Of a stretch of DNA of 64,000 bases, positions 35,763 through 45,171 are shown piece by piece. Positions within the stretch are counted from its first letter, which is position 1. Each line of letters opens with the position of its first letter. The DNA is from Denitrificimonas halotolerans. Its GTDB lineage: Bacteria; Pseudomonadota; Gammaproteobacteria; Pseudomonadales; Pseudomonadaceae. The notes under the pieces were generated by a model. It saw only the letters and a list, made by a program, of their open reading frames with translations, searched no databases and was not told the DNA's origin. The position numbers and the translations under genes are program-made. Location of the stretch: contig NZ_JAXIVU010000001.1 of NCBI RefSeq assembly GCF_034259425.1, positions 186,001-250,000 of the forward strand. The letters are read 5' to 3'.

Positions 35763-35839
35763 CGGGGCGTAGCGCAGCCCGGTAGCGCACTTGCATGGGG
35801 TGCAAGGGGTCGAGTGTTCGAATCACTCCGTCCCGACCA
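35763..35839 (+). tRNA. tRNA-Pro (GGG)
   Basis: This is a 77-nt cloverleaf with acceptor CGGGGCG/CGTCCCG (one G-T pair), anticodon loop ATGGGGT giving GGG, T-arm GTGTTCGAATCAC, and an encoded CCA. Confidence 0.96.
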
Positions 35840-35847
35840 TATAAATC

Positions 35848-35882
35848 AAAGGGTTACAGTCAATGGCTGTAACCCTTTTTTA
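35848..35882 (+). terminator. terminator of tRNA-Pro
   Basis: A 12-bp stem AAAGGGTTACAG / CTGTAACCCTTT with a 7-base loop runs into a T run. Confidence 0.92.
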
Positions 35883-36161
35883 TTGCCTTCCGTTTTAATC
35901 CAATTTATTCGATCGTAGATCGAATACCTTTAACTCACATGATTAGTGCCCGACCCTGCCATTTGTAAATGGTTATCAATGAGCCAGACCTCCGTCGCCT
36001 ATCAGTCTTATCATACTGCTCAGGTTTCACTTTACATAAATCTAGCAGCGGTACTCAAAAATCATAACGACAAGATAGCCCTCGCAAGTAACTGTCACCA
36101 AACACAACAAAAATAACCATCAATGACTCAAGAACAAACAAGACTTTTCAATCCAAAAACG

Positions 36162-36198
36162 AAAAAACCCGCTAAGTATCAACTACTTAACGGGTTTT
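36162..36198 (-). terminator. terminator of the tRNA-Val/tRNA-Asp unit
   Basis: On the minus strand ACCCGTTAAGTA pairs with TACTTAGCGGGT (one mismatch), followed by a T6 run. It lies 8 bases past tRNA-Asp. Confidence 0.88.
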
Positions 36199-36205
36199 CT
36201 TAATA

Positions 36206-36282
36206 TGGCGCAGTGGACGGGACTCGAACCCGCGACCCCCGGCGTGACAGGCCGGTATTCTAACCAGCTGAACTACCACTGC
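36206..36282 (-). tRNA. tRNA-Asp (GTC)
   Basis: This is a 77-nt cloverleaf with acceptor GCAGTGG/CCACTGC, discriminator G, anticodon GTC in GGCCTGTCACGCC, and an encoded CCA. It is the second gene of the unit behind tRNA-Val. Confidence 0.97.
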
Positions 36283-36299
36283 GCTGGACTTAAAAGACT

Positions 36300-36375
36300 T
36301 GGTGGGTGATGACGGGATCGAACCGCCGACCCTCTGCTTGTAAGGCAGATGCTCTCCCAGCTGAGCTAATCACCC
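36300..36375 (-). tRNA. tRNA-Val (TAC)
   Basis: This is a 76-nt cloverleaf with acceptor GGGTGAT/ATCACCC, anticodon TAC in CTGCCTTACAAGCAG, and an encoded CCA. It is the first gene of the two-tRNA unit. Confidence 0.97.
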
Positions 36376-36396
36376 TTGCGTCTTCAAGTGGTGCGT

Positions 36397-36425
36397 ATAA
36401 TAGACATCTAATTTACTTTTGGCAA
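36397..36425 (-). promoter_or_regulatory. sigma70 promoter for tRNA-Val/tRNA-Asp
   Basis: On the minus strand TTGCCA (36425-36420) and TATTAT (36402-36397) are 17 bp apart, about 20 bases upstream of the tRNA-Val 5' end. Confidence 0.75.
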
Positions 36426-36847
36426 GCCCTAAATCGAATTATTTTCATAATAAAGCCAATAACTTAGCTTTTTTGATAAATCTTCTTGTTTTTAACACTT
36501 TCTCCATCTTTGAAAAGCATTCAGGTTGAAACCACTAGTAGTTTATTTGCTTCAAAAACACACACGAAACAATAAATACAGCATGTTTTTGCTCACTAAT
36601 CTGTCAGATTGAACGTCTGATAACCTAATTCTATTTTAATACTGAGCGCTGTCCACATCCCTTAAACCCTTTCCAGCTCACTGTTGCTCAACGCTCAATT
36701 AATCTCATTTATGCTTTAAAGCCTACCGACAAGGTAATACACTGATATTATATACAGCTCATTATTTTATAACTTATTCAGCAGTTTGCGGTCAGAAACA
36801 TTACCCTTATTCGTCACGCTAATTTCTGCTCATCTTTTGGAGTTTTT
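36426..36847. other. AT-rich intergenic region, no gene seen
   Basis: About 420 bases separate the tRNA promoter from rdgC. No coding frame, RNA fold or repeat stands out. The rdgC promoter must lie here, but I cannot place it with confidence. Confidence 0.5.
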
Positions 36848-37768
36848 ATGTGGTTTCGTAATCTCTTGATGTACCGCTTAACATCAGACACCCCTTTAAC
36901 AGCTGATATTTTAGAAACAGCACTGACAGCTAAGCCTGCTCTACCTTGCGGCAGCCAAACACCCTCAACATACGGCTTCATTACTCCTTTCGGTAAAGAT
37001 GAAGATGCCCCCTTGGTCCATGTAGGCCAAGGTTTTTTCTTAATATGTGCACGTACAGAGGAGCGCTTGCTTCCTGCCAGCGTTGTACGAGATGCGGTCA
37101 AAGAAAAGACCGATGAAATCGAAGCAGCAGAAAGCCGTAAAGTGTATAAAAAAGAACGTGATCAGATTAAAGACGAAATCGTACAGGCACTACTACCCCG
37201 TGCCTTTATTCGCCGCGCAAAAACCTTTGCAGCCATAGCACCGGCACAAGGTTTAATTTTAGTAGACACTTCCAGCTCTAAACGTGCTGAAGAACTGCTT
37301 TCAACTTTACGCGAAGTACTAGGAAGCTTACCTGTTCGCCCTATTGCAGTTAAAACTGCGCCGACGGCTACCTTTACCGACTGGGTGAAACAGCATCAAG
37401 CCAGTCACGGCTTAGCATTAACTGACGAGTGTGAGCTACGCGATAGCGCTGAAGATGGCGCTATTATTCGAATTAAACGTGAAGACTTATCTAGCGAAGA
37501 AGTTCAAACCCACTTAACTGCGGGCAAATTAGTCACTCAACTGTCATTAGCTTGGCAAGATAAATTAAGCTTTGTTATTGACGACAAGCTCACTATTAAA
37601 CGCTTACGTTTTGAAGACCTGCTGCTAGATCAAGCAGAAGAAGATGGTGGCGATGATGCTGCTAGCCAATTTGATGCTAGCTTTATCCTAATGATGCTGA
37701 CTTTTTCCGAGTTCATTCCACAATTGCTAGAGGCTTTAGGCGGCGAAGAAGCCCCACAAGTCATTTAG
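36848..37768 (+). CDS. rdgC: recombination-associated protein RdgC
   Basis: This 306-residue DNA-binding protein forms a ring around DNA and restrains RecA activity. The N-terminus MWFRNLLMYRLT, the GFITPFG block, the LPRAFIRRAK segment and the C-terminal FDASFILMMLTFSEFIPQLLEALGG block (split here by context) are family hallmarks. The length is normal. It is monocistronic. The genome thus carries RecA, RecX and RdgC, two of them negative modulators. Confidence 0.96.
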   Translation: MWFRNLLMYRLTSDTPLTADILETALTAKPALPCGSQTPSTYGFITPFGKDEDAPLVHVGQGFFLICARTEERLLPASVVRDAVKEKTDEIEAAESRKVYKKERDQIKDEIVQALLPRAFIRRAKTFAAIAPAQGLILVDTSSSKRAEELLSTLREVLGSLPVRPIAVKTAPTATFTDWVKQHQASHGLALTDECELRDSAEDGAIIRIKREDLSSEEVQTHLTAGKLVTQLSLAWQDKLSFVIDDKLTIKRLRFEDLLLDQAEEDGGDDAASQFDASFILMMLTFSEFIPQLLEALGGEEAPQVI

Positions 37769-37817
37769 TTTGCCTAGCCGAGTAGCTTTCCACAGTTCCG
37801 ACAATGCCTGTCATACG

Positions 37818-37847
37818 CCTGCTGAGCAGTTCACTCTGCTAAGCAGG
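37818..37847 (+). terminator. possible hairpin terminator of rdgC
   Basis: A 12-bp stem with one mismatch (CCTGCTGAGCAG / CTGCTAAGCAGG) and a 6-base loop lies 50 bases past rdgC. There is no clear T run, so the role is tentative. Confidence 0.45.
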
Positions 37848-38006
37848 TGCTTAATACAGTTAAGAACCCTTACCTCGCACTCTCACTAAAACCTGAACAA
37901 AATTGTATTCATGCCAACATTTTTCACGTTTTACCTACAATCAGCCTAAAAACCCAACGACATAAGCAGTATAGATATCAAGATAATAAGAACAGACTAT
38001 CGGCAT

Positions 38007-38966
38007 CTATTTATTTGCTGCCTCTTGTATCAACCACCGCTTTCGCTGCTCAGGCGTATGAAAAGTCCAAGCCAGAAAACGGCTCTGTTTTTGCCCTTGC
38101 GCCATTTTCACTACCTGTATTTCAACTGCACCAACTTGCTGCAAGGTGCGCTGTAGTAAGTGGATGTGCGCTGACTTAGATACTAAACTAGTAAACCACA
38201 ATACCTGCTGTGCGTAGCCCTTGCTCTCTTTAATCATATTACGCACAAATGTCAGCTCACCGCCTTTACACCACAGTTCATTGCTTTTACCACCAAAGTT
38301 AAGCTCAGGTAGCTTACGTTCTGGTGCTTGTTTACCCAAGTTACGCCATTTTCGCGCACTACCACTACGAGCTTCCATCGCACTAGCATGAAATGGCGGA
38401 TTACATAAAGTACCTAATAACCGCTCTCCTGGATGCAACACACCTTTAAAATATGCTGTTTTATCCTGTTGCAAGCGTAGCTCAATAACATCCTCTAAAG
38501 CATTAGACTTTAATGTCTGTGTAGCACAAGCCAAAGCTTGCGAGTCAATATCGCTAGCAATGAAGCGCCAACCATAATCATGATGACCTAAAAGCGGATA
38601 AATACAATTCGCACCAGTTCCCACATCATGCATAGTAAAACCAGCCCCACGCGGAAGCTTGCCACCTGCATCCTGCGCAATAAGGTCAGCCAAACTATGA
38701 ATATAATCAGCACGACCGGGCACTGGCGGGCATAAATACCCCTCTGGGATCTGCCAGTGTTTTATACCGTATAACTGCCTCAGTAATGCTGCATTAAACA
38801 CACGCACCGCTGTTGGGTTAGCAAAATCAATGCTGTGCTTACCGTAAGGATTACGAATCAAAAAAGCTTGTAAACGCGGTTCCACGGCAATCAATGCGGC
38901 AAAATCATAACGCCCCTGGTGACGGTTACGCGGATGCAATAAGGCAGCACGACGCTGAGTGCCCAT
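38007..38966 (-). CDS. rlmF: 23S rRNA (adenine(1618)-N(6))-methyltransferase
   Basis: This 319-residue SAM-dependent methyltransferase modifies A1618 of 23S rRNA. Seen are the N-terminal LHPRNRHQGRYDF block, HDVGTGANCIYPLLG (motif I), catalytic CNPPFHASAMEA (motif IV) and the basic C-terminus. The length fits the family. The gene stands alone, with about 240 bases to the end of the convergent rdgC. Confidence 0.94.
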   Translation of the reverse strand: MGTQRRAALLHPRNRHQGRYDFAALIAVEPRLQAFLIRNPYGKHSIDFANPTAVRVFNAALLRQLYGIKHWQIPEGYLCPPVPGRADYIHSLADLIAQDAGGKLPRGAGFTMHDVGTGANCIYPLLGHHDYGWRFIASDIDSQALACATQTLKSNALEDVIELRLQQDKTAYFKGVLHPGERLLGTLCNPPFHASAMEARSGSARKWRNLGKQAPERKLPELNFGGKSNELWCKGGELTFVRNMIKESKGYAQQVLWFTSLVSKSAHIHLLQRTLQQVGAVEIQVVKMAQGQKQSRFLAWTFHTPEQRKRWLIQEAANK

Positions 38967-39185
38967 AAAAATCGACCCTGACAGGTTAAGAAAAACCGCA
39001 GTATATCAGTAAGCAAGGAGTGACCACAGAGGAAGCTAAAGCTAGATGTTCAGGAAAGGAGAAAACAGAAGTAGAACAAATTACAGTTGGGTTCAGAGTC
39101 CAAAATAACAATTATTAAGCACTATATCATTCACACCGGAGTTGCACCCTAGCAGGAACAACTCCTCATCGACTCTAACGGCCAA

Positions 39186-40118
39186 TTAATCTTCAGAGCG
39201 CACCAATAAAGCCGAACCCCAAGATAATCCAACGCCGAAACCGGATAGCAACACATGACTCCAATCGTCATTAAAGCCGTAATGTTCAAGCAACATTGGA
39301 ATTGAAGATGACACCGTATTCCCTGCCCCAAACATATCTTTAATTACTTTACTGCCGTTGTCACCCAAACGTTTGGCAATGGCATCAACAATAGCTCCAC
39401 TCCCCTGATGCAAACAAATAGCATCAACATCATCCATACTCATCTGCGCTTCATCAAGCACTTCTTGCATATGTGGGATGATTTTCAAACTAGCGAAGTT
39501 AAACACTTGACGTCCATTCATGTGAAAGTGGCCATCTTTAACCACTAAATACTCAGCACCACTGCCGTCCCCACCAAAACGAGATGGTCCCAGTTTCCAT
39601 ACAGGGTTCTCTCCCATCCAAGTTGCAGTTGCCGCATCACCAAATAACAAAGTGGTCATTCGATCATTACGATCCATAATTTTTGAGTAAGGATCTGCTG
39701 TGACTAAAACCGCATTTTTCAAACCTGTAGCTTGCATAAAGCCTTTTAGTACATACAAGCCATAAACATAACCCGAGCAACCTAAAGACACATCAAAGCA
39801 TGCCACATGAGCAGGCAAGCCAAGCTTATGCTGCGCCACCGCAGAGGTGTGCGGCAAACCCTCAGCATCACCATTTTGAGTCACAACCACTAAAGCTTGT
39901 ATATCTTCAAGCTTTAGTTCAGGACTTTTCGCTAGCAGGTTTTGCACAGCTTTAACACACAGGTCTGACGTTTCTTCATTTTCAGCCTTTACCGATAAGG
40001 TTGTTGTACCTAATTTGTTTTGCACAAAGGTTTCATCGCGCCCAAAGCTCTGGGCTTGCGCGATGTTATCAATTCGCCCCTCGGGGATATAACTTGCAAT
40101 ACTGCATATGCCAATCAT
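39186..40118 (-). CDS. FabH-like 3-oxoacyl-ACP synthase III family protein
   Basis: This 310-residue thiolase-fold condensing enzyme has the full FabH-type triad: Cys114 in VSLGCSGYVYG, His237 in ICLHQGSGA, and Asn267 in GAGNTVSSS. It resembles the second FabH-like protein of P. aeruginosa (FabH2 type) more than the main FabH. It may start fatty-acid synthesis from acetyl-CoA or octanoyl-CoA, or make a specialised product; the sequence does not decide. No acyl carrier protein gene is next to it, and the main fab cluster, which contains no fabH, is 7 kb away. Confidence 0.85.
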   Translation of the reverse strand: MIGICSIASYIPEGRIDNIAQAQSFGRDETFVQNKLGTTTLSVKAENEETSDLCVKAVQNLLAKSPELKLEDIQALVVVTQNGDAEGLPHTSAVAQHKLGLPAHVACFDVSLGCSGYVYGLYVLKGFMQATGLKNAVLVTADPYSKIMDRNDRMTTLLFGDAATATWMGENPVWKLGPSRFGGDGSGAEYLVVKDGHFHMNGRQVFNFASLKIIPHMQEVLDEAQMSMDDVDAICLHQGSGAIVDAIAKRLGDNGSKVIKDMFGAGNTVSSSIPMLLEHYGFNDDWSHVLLSGFGVGLSWGSALLVRSED

Positions 40119-40422
40119 CGTGCATCTTCCACATTAAAAGCCGCTCTAGATGACCGCCAACCCAACACTCGACTTAAGAGTCACTGGCAGATAAAAAAAT
40201 ACGTGCTCCACCGCACGTTATTTATTAGCGATCAAACTTAAAAATTCTGTTCCAGCTATGACGCCACACAATAGCCTGACGACACATTACCGGCTATAGG
40301 CCAAAGGGCGTAAGTTATAAATGTAGCACAAAGTTCCACCTAGATGCGCTTTACTGGCTACAGTTTATACCTGTGGACGGTATATTCGATTGACTCTATT
40401 AGCTCACCGGATGAATACAACA
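40119..40422. other. divergent intergenic region between the FabH-like gene and alkA
   Basis: About 300 bases hold no gene. They contain an imperfect hairpin with stems AAATACGTGC and GCACGTTATTT (about 40197-40222) that could be an operator or a leader structure for either neighbour. Promoters could not be assigned. Confidence 0.45.
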
Positions 40423-41322
40423 ATGATCATTTTAACGCACAATCTAAGGCTGCCTAACGATTACCAGGTAGCTAACTTTTTAAGTTTCCATCAACGTGAT
40501 CATCAGCAACTAGCTGAGCGTGTACACCAAAATCGCTTAGACAAAGGCTTTATTTGGGGCGGTTACCCAGCACATTTAAGTATTCACTTCAATGCTCTAC
40601 AGGCTCATGCAAAACTGCAGCTGAACTCAGATACTGAGCTTCACAGTACAATATTAGATCCCTGGCCAAATTGGATTCAATATTTTCTTGGCATCACGCA
40701 AGCAACAGATAAATTTGCTTACACTCATCAACAGCATCCTGAGCTAGGCCCAATATTACGCAGCCAACATGGCTTACGCATTGCCCAAACTAGCAGCCCT
40801 TTTGAGGCTATTAGCTGGGCTGTCATCGGGCAACAAATTAGCGTAGCAGCAGCGATAAGTATCCGTCGCCGCTTTATCCAATTAGCTGGTGTCCAGCACT
40901 TATCCGGCTTATGGTGTTATCCAGATGCATCGAGTGTCGCACAACTCACCATAGAACAATTACGCAGCATCGGTTTATCACCTAAAAAAGCCAGTACCAT
41001 TGCTACAATTAGTCAGATGATCAGCAGCCAGGTTTTAAAGTTTCCCACACAAGTTACTTCGCAAAACATAGCACAACTGCGCGCTGAATTACTTGCAATT
41101 CCAGGGGTCGGCCCATGGACCATCAACTATACTTTAATGCGCGGTTTAGCTTGGCTCGACAGCTCTTTACATGATGACGCTGCCGTGCGCCGCTACTTAC
41201 AAACTTTACTCAAACTTGAAAAGATTACAGCTAAACAAGCCGAACAATGGTTACTACAGTTCAGCCCTTGGCGCTCACTGGTAGCGGCCCATCTATGGCA
41301 GTCACGCGGTTTGAGTGCTTAA
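40423..41322 (+). CDS. alkA: DNA-3-methyladenine glycosylase II (AlkA family)
   Basis: This HhH-GPD glycosylase excises alkylated bases. An N-terminal AlkA domain (LDKGFIWGGYPAHLSI) is followed by the helical domain with SPFEAISWAVIGQQIS, the helix-hairpin-helix IPGVGPWTINYTLMRG, and the catalytic Asp region SSLHDDAAVRRYL. I use ATG 40423 (MIILTHNLRLP), where homologues start; ATG 40411 and TTG 40390 are in-frame alternatives and none has a clear ribosome-binding site. The protein has 299 residues in this form. No ada gene lies nearby. Confidence 0.9.
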   Translation: MIILTHNLRLPNDYQVANFLSFHQRDHQQLAERVHQNRLDKGFIWGGYPAHLSIHFNALQAHAKLQLNSDTELHSTILDPWPNWIQYFLGITQATDKFAYTHQQHPELGPILRSQHGLRIAQTSSPFEAISWAVIGQQISVAAAISIRRRFIQLAGVQHLSGLWCYPDASSVAQLTIEQLRSIGLSPKKASTIATISQMISSQVLKFPTQVTSQNIAQLRAELLAIPGVGPWTINYTLMRGLAWLDSSLHDDAAVRRYLQTLLKLEKITAKQAEQWLLQFSPWRSLVAAHLWQSRGLSA

Positions 41323-41385
41323 GCCCGTTCAGATTTTATCTGCACGGATGTGGCATAATAGCTTTCTTTTTATCTACCAAATCCC

Positions 41386-42129
41386 ATGACACACCTACCT
41401 GATCGCCTCTTTAACACCCCGCTTGAGCAAGTCCCCGACTTCACTTTTAATGAAGATGTCGTGCGTGTCTTTCCCGATATGATTAAGCGCTCGGTACCGG
41501 GCTATCCAACTATCGTGGAAAACACCGGCGTACTTGCTGCGCAATTTGCCCAACCCAACAGCATCCTCTATGACCTCGGCTGCTCATTGGGTGCCGTCAC
41601 CCAAGCAATGCGTCGCCATGTCAGTCATAGTGGCTGTAAAGTGATTGCCGTGGATAACTCAGCAGCTATGGTTGAGCGCTGCCGTGAACATCTGAATGCG
41701 CAAGATGCTATGTTTCAAGAGCTCTTGCCAGTAAAAGTGCTTGAGGCGGATATTCTAAAACTGCAATTTGAACCTACTTCATTGGTCGCGCTGAACTTCA
41801 CCTTACAATTTATTGCGCCCGAACAACGTCTAACCCTGCTGCAAAATATCCAGCAAGCCCTACTACCTAACGGTGCTTTAGTTCTGTCCGAAAAACTACG
41901 CTTTAACGATCCTACTGAGCATGAGCTACTCAATGAACTACACCTCGCTTTTAAACGCGCCAATGGATATAGCGAGTTAGAAATTGCTCAAAAGCGCCGC
42001 GCTATTGAAAAAGTCATGCTACCTGACAGCTTGGAAGAACACCGTGAGCGCTTATATAGCGCTGGTTTCAGCCAAGTTGTTGTGTGGTTCCAGTGTTTTA
42101 ACTTTGCCTCGTTGATTGCCCGCCCATGA
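41386..42129 (+). CDS. cmoA: carboxy-S-adenosyl-L-methionine synthase
   Basis: This 247-residue SAM-binding enzyme makes carboxy-SAM from SAM and prephenate. Family blocks are FTFNEDVVRVFPDMI near the N-terminus, LYDLGCSLGAVTQAMR (motif I), and SLVALNFTLQFIAPEQR. It is coupled to cmoB by a 4-base ATGA overlap, as in most gammaproteobacteria. Confidence 0.97.
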   Translation: MTHLPDRLFNTPLEQVPDFTFNEDVVRVFPDMIKRSVPGYPTIVENTGVLAAQFAQPNSILYDLGCSLGAVTQAMRRHVSHSGCKVIAVDNSAAMVERCREHLNAQDAMFQELLPVKVLEADILKLQFEPTSLVALNFTLQFIAPEQRLTLLQNIQQALLPNGALVLSEKLRFNDPTEHELLNELHLAFKRANGYSELEIAQKRRAIEKVMLPDSLEEHRERLYSAGFSQVVVWFQCFNFASLIARP

Positions 42130-43085
42130 TTGATTTAACTCCTCTAATACACCATCTTGCGCGCACTCCTCTCGAAACGTGGTCACGTGGTCTTCAGCAA
42201 CAGTTTGATGCGCTGTATGCCACTGGGCACGGTGACCTAGCTCGTTGGTCAGCAGCGGTAGAAGCCATTCCTACTCTAACACCTACATTTAGAGACACCA
42301 TCAAGGAGTTTCGTATTGATGGACCTTGCAGTGCTACCGAGCGGGAGCAATTACGTAGCGCATTACAAGGTTTAATCCCTTGGCGCAAAGGCCCTTTCCA
42401 TGTTTTTGATGTACACATAGACACCGAGTGGCGTTCCGATTGGAAATGGGACCGTGTCAGCCCCCACTTAGATTTAAATGATAAGCGTATTTTAGATGTG
42501 GGCTGCGGCAACGGTTACTACATGTGGCGTATGCTCGGTGCTGGAGCTAAAACAGTTATAGGTATCGATCCCAACTGGCTATTTTTCTGTCAATTCCAAG
42601 CCATGCTACGCTTTTTTGATGCCCCCCCCGTATGGCATTTACCTTTTGCCCTAGAAGATTTGCCAGCCAAACTGGAAGGCTTTGATACTGTATTCTCCAT
42701 GGGGGTACTTTACCATCGTCGCTCCCCCATTGATCACTTACTAGAACTGAAAAACTGCCTCATCAACGGCGGTGAATTAGTTTTGGAAACTCTAGTAATT
42801 GAAGGCGACTGCAACCAGGTCCTCGTGCCTAAAGATCGCTATGCCAAAATGCGTAATGTTTGGTTTCTACCTTCTGTTGACGCCTTAGAACTGTGGCTAC
42901 GCCGTGCGGGCTTTAAAGACATTCGATGCGTGGACATCAGCCATACCACAACTTCTGAACAGCGCACCACTGACTGGATGAAATACCATTCACTGATCGA
43001 TTTTTTAGACCCTCAAGACCCAAGTAAAACAGTAGAAGGCTTACCGGCACCGATGCGGGCCGTAATGGTTGCGCGTAAACCTTAG
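42126..43085 (+). CDS. cmoB: tRNA U34 carboxymethyltransferase
   Basis: This 319-residue enzyme uses carboxy-SAM from CmoA to form cmo5U at the wobble base of tRNAs. Seen are WRKGPFHVFDVHIDTEWRSD, motif I ILDVGCGNGYYMWRM and the SMGVLYHRRSPIDHL block. It overlaps cmoA by 4 bases and is followed by a hairpin terminator. Confidence 0.97.
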   Translation: MIDLTPLIHHLARTPLETWSRGLQQQFDALYATGHGDLARWSAAVEAIPTLTPTFRDTIKEFRIDGPCSATEREQLRSALQGLIPWRKGPFHVFDVHIDTEWRSDWKWDRVSPHLDLNDKRILDVGCGNGYYMWRMLGAGAKTVIGIDPNWLFFCQFQAMLRFFDAPPVWHLPFALEDLPAKLEGFDTVFSMGVLYHRRSPIDHLLELKNCLINGGELVLETLVIEGDCNQVLVPKDRYAKMRNVWFLPSVDALELWLRRAGFKDIRCVDISHTTTSEQRTTDWMKYHSLIDFLDPQDPSKTVEGLPAPMRAVMVARKP

Positions 43086-43115
43086 TTATTGACCCAGAGT
43101 ATTTATCGATAGATC

Positions 43116-43145
43116 AACACCTGCCCTACAATAGAGCAGGTGTTT
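43116..43145 (+). terminator. terminator of cmoAB
   Basis: The stem AACACCTGC / GCAGGTGTT encloses a 12-base loop and is followed by a short T-rich stretch (TTTCATT). Confidence 0.7.
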
Positions 43146-43260
43146 CATTATTTCTTAAATCAACATGCATGCCTGCCACAGGCGACAATCAACCTAGAGC
43201 ACAGCTGTTTATACAACAATCTGCTACCACTCATATGATGTGCGTAGATAAATGCTTAAT

Positions 43261-44061
43261 TTAGCTCACTTGTACTCGCGCGAGAGGAAATAAACGCTTA
43301 AAGTTATCAGTCGTTTGCGCAGCAAATTCCGAATAATCAACACCGCGCAGCTCAGCAACAAACTTAGCCACATCCACCACATATTCAGGAAAATTTGCAC
43401 GACCGCGATGCGGTACAGGAGCTAAATACGGTGAATCTGTTTCTACCAAAATACGATCACTAGGTACCTGTAACGCCACCTCTCGCAAGGCATCAGCATT
43501 ACGGAAGGTAACGATGCCAGAAAACGAGATATAATAGCCTAGGTCCAACGCTGCTTTAGCCATTGGCCAGTCTTCAGTAAAGCAATGCATTACCCCTGCC
43601 TGCGGTAATGCCGCCTCACTTAAAATATCTAAAGTATCTTGCTTAGCCTCACGAGTATGCACAATAACCGGCTTGCCACATTCTCGAGCTGCAGCCAAAT
43701 GCAGGCGAAAAGACTCCTGCTGCATTTGTGCAGTTTCTGCTTGGTAGTGATAATCCAAGCCCGTCTCACCCACAGCAATCACGCCAGGATGATCCAATTC
43801 ATTTAACAACCATTGCATAGTCGGCTCACTACCACGACTTAAATCCAGCGGGTGCACACCCACGGAACAATCCACATCTGGAAAGCGCGCAGCCATAGCC
43901 CGCATCACAGGTGCATTTTCAACACTGATTCCAATACAAAGGAAGTGCCCAACTCCACGTTCACGAGCAGCTTGCAAAGCGCTCTCTAAGCAACCGCCAT
44001 AGGCCGTTAAATCAAGACGATCGAGATGACAATGTGAATCAATAACCATAGTTACAGCCAT
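43261..44061 (-). CDS. TatD-family metal-dependent hydrolase
   Basis: This 266-residue TIM-barrel deoxyribonuclease/hydrolase is of the YcfH/TatD type. Metal-site motifs are DSHCHLDRLD at the N-terminus, AVGETGLDYH in the middle, VIVHTREA, MHCFT, and ETDSPYLAP. M1 (44061) and M5 (44049, MVIDSHCHLD) are both possible starts; homologues favour M5. In Pseudomonas this gene follows pilZ and holB, but here only about 120 non-coding bases separate it from holB. Confidence 0.92.
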   Translation of the reverse strand: MAVTMVIDSHCHLDRLDLTAYGGCLESALQAARERGVGHFLCIGISVENAPVMRAMAARFPDVDCSVGVHPLDLSRGSEPTMQWLLNELDHPGVIAVGETGLDYHYQAETAQMQQESFRLHLAAARECGKPVIVHTREAKQDTLDILSEAALPQAGVMHCFTEDWPMAKAALDLGYYISFSGIVTFRNADALREVALQVPSDRILVETDSPYLAPVPHRGRANFPEYVVDVAKFVAELRGVDYSEFAAQTTDNFKRLFPLARVQVS

Positions 44062-44184
44062 GCTTAAAATATATGAATAAAAAAGACTTTCAGTAGCCTA
44101 CAAGCCCCAAAACTTATATAAAACCTAAACTCACTTGCTTAAAGTGTGCACAACAACTTCTGCTAGTACAGAATAAGTGTTGAT

Positions 44185-45171
44185 TTAGCGCGGCAATAAA
44201 GCCTGCCAGCGTACTAACAGTCCTTCTAATAATAAGTCTGCCCGCAAAGGCACACGACGTAGAACCTTTTGGCGGTGCTCTAAAAGCCAATCTTGGGTTT
44301 CCAAAAGACGCTCTAATGGTGCTTTTGACGCCACAAACTTTAACACCACTCTCATATCTGCTAGCCCTAACTGGCTCTCATCTTCAGTAATTTTATAGCG
44401 TAATATCAACTGCGCCCACTGACAAAACCAATCAAACAGCAACTCCTGCGGTATCTTAGCCCATGCGACAGCGAGCTCGCTGGGCGTACTTTGCTGCTTA
44501 AAAAGCTGTTTAACACCATTGACTACCTGATCACGAACCGTCAACACATCATCCGCTAGTAATTTTTTTGCATACAACGGTGCCCCTGAAGCCAGAGCAA
44601 TCAAAGTGCGGCACTGTTCAACGCTTAACTCAGGCTGCTGTTCCTGTAACCAGTTCACGCTCTCTTGCTCTGTCGGCAATGGACAAGCCTGCAACACACA
44701 ACGACTTTTAATCGTCGGCAACAAAAAACTAAGCTGATGACTGATCAAAACAAAAATAGTAGAACCTGCTGGTTCTTCTAAACTTTTTAACAAAGCATTT
44801 GCGGATCCAGTGGTCATCGCCTCTGCCGGCTCAACAATCACTACTTTGCGACCACCTTGCTGCGAAGTTTGCAAAATCCGCTCAACCAGATCACGTACAC
44901 TAGCAATTAAAATAGCTTTACCGGCTTCCTCTGGTTCTAAGCGTATCAAGTCTGGGTGTGTATCGGCTGCATACAATTTACATGCCGTACACCGCCTACA
45001 AGGCTGTTGCGCAACCGGTGCACGGCAAAGTAAAAATGCAGCGAAACATTCTGCCAATTCACGCTTACCGCTACCAGCCGGCCCATGTAACAAGTAAGCA
45101 TGCGCTTGCTGATTACGTCCCGCTAACGACTGCCAAAGCTTTGCTTGCCAAGGCAGCAATTTACTGTTCAT
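44185..45171 (-). CDS. holB: DNA polymerase III subunit delta'
   Basis: This 328-residue clamp-loader subunit has an N-terminal AAA+ fold with a Walker A remnant (HGPAGSGKRELAE), a zinc-binding cysteine cluster (CRRCTACKLY with an upstream Cys), and the SRC-type arginine region TIKSRC. The start used here (MNSKLLPWQ) lies inside the last codons of tmk, overlapping by 11 bases; the longer frame to 45198 overlaps more. The downstream pilZ of Pseudomonas is missing. Confidence 0.94.
   Translation of the reverse strand: MNSKLLPWQAKLWQSLAGRNQQAHAYLLHGPAGSGKRELAECFAAFLLCRAPVAQQPCRRCTACKLYAADTHPDLIRLEPEEAGKAILIASVRDLVERILQTSQQGGRKVVIVEPAEAMTTGSANALLKSLEEPAGSTIFVLISHQLSFLLPTIKSRCVLQACPLPTEQESVNWLQEQQPELSVEQCRTLIALASGAPLYAKKLLADDVLTVRDQVVNGVKQLFKQQSTPSELAVAWAKIPQELLFDWFCQWAQLILRYKITEDESQLGLADMRVVLKFVASKAPLERLLETQDWLLEHRQKVLRRVPLRADLLLEGLLVRWQALLPR

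Noticed and set aside
36376..36847. A possible small RNA or small gene in the AT-rich gap before rdgC
   Set aside because: No stem with a T-run, no conserved-looking frame and no clear promoter pair could be found by eye.
37847..38179. A 110-codon plus-strand frame after rdgC
   Set aside because: It overlaps the 3' end of rlmF on the other strand, has no recognisable domain, and its first half is low-complexity intergenic sequence.
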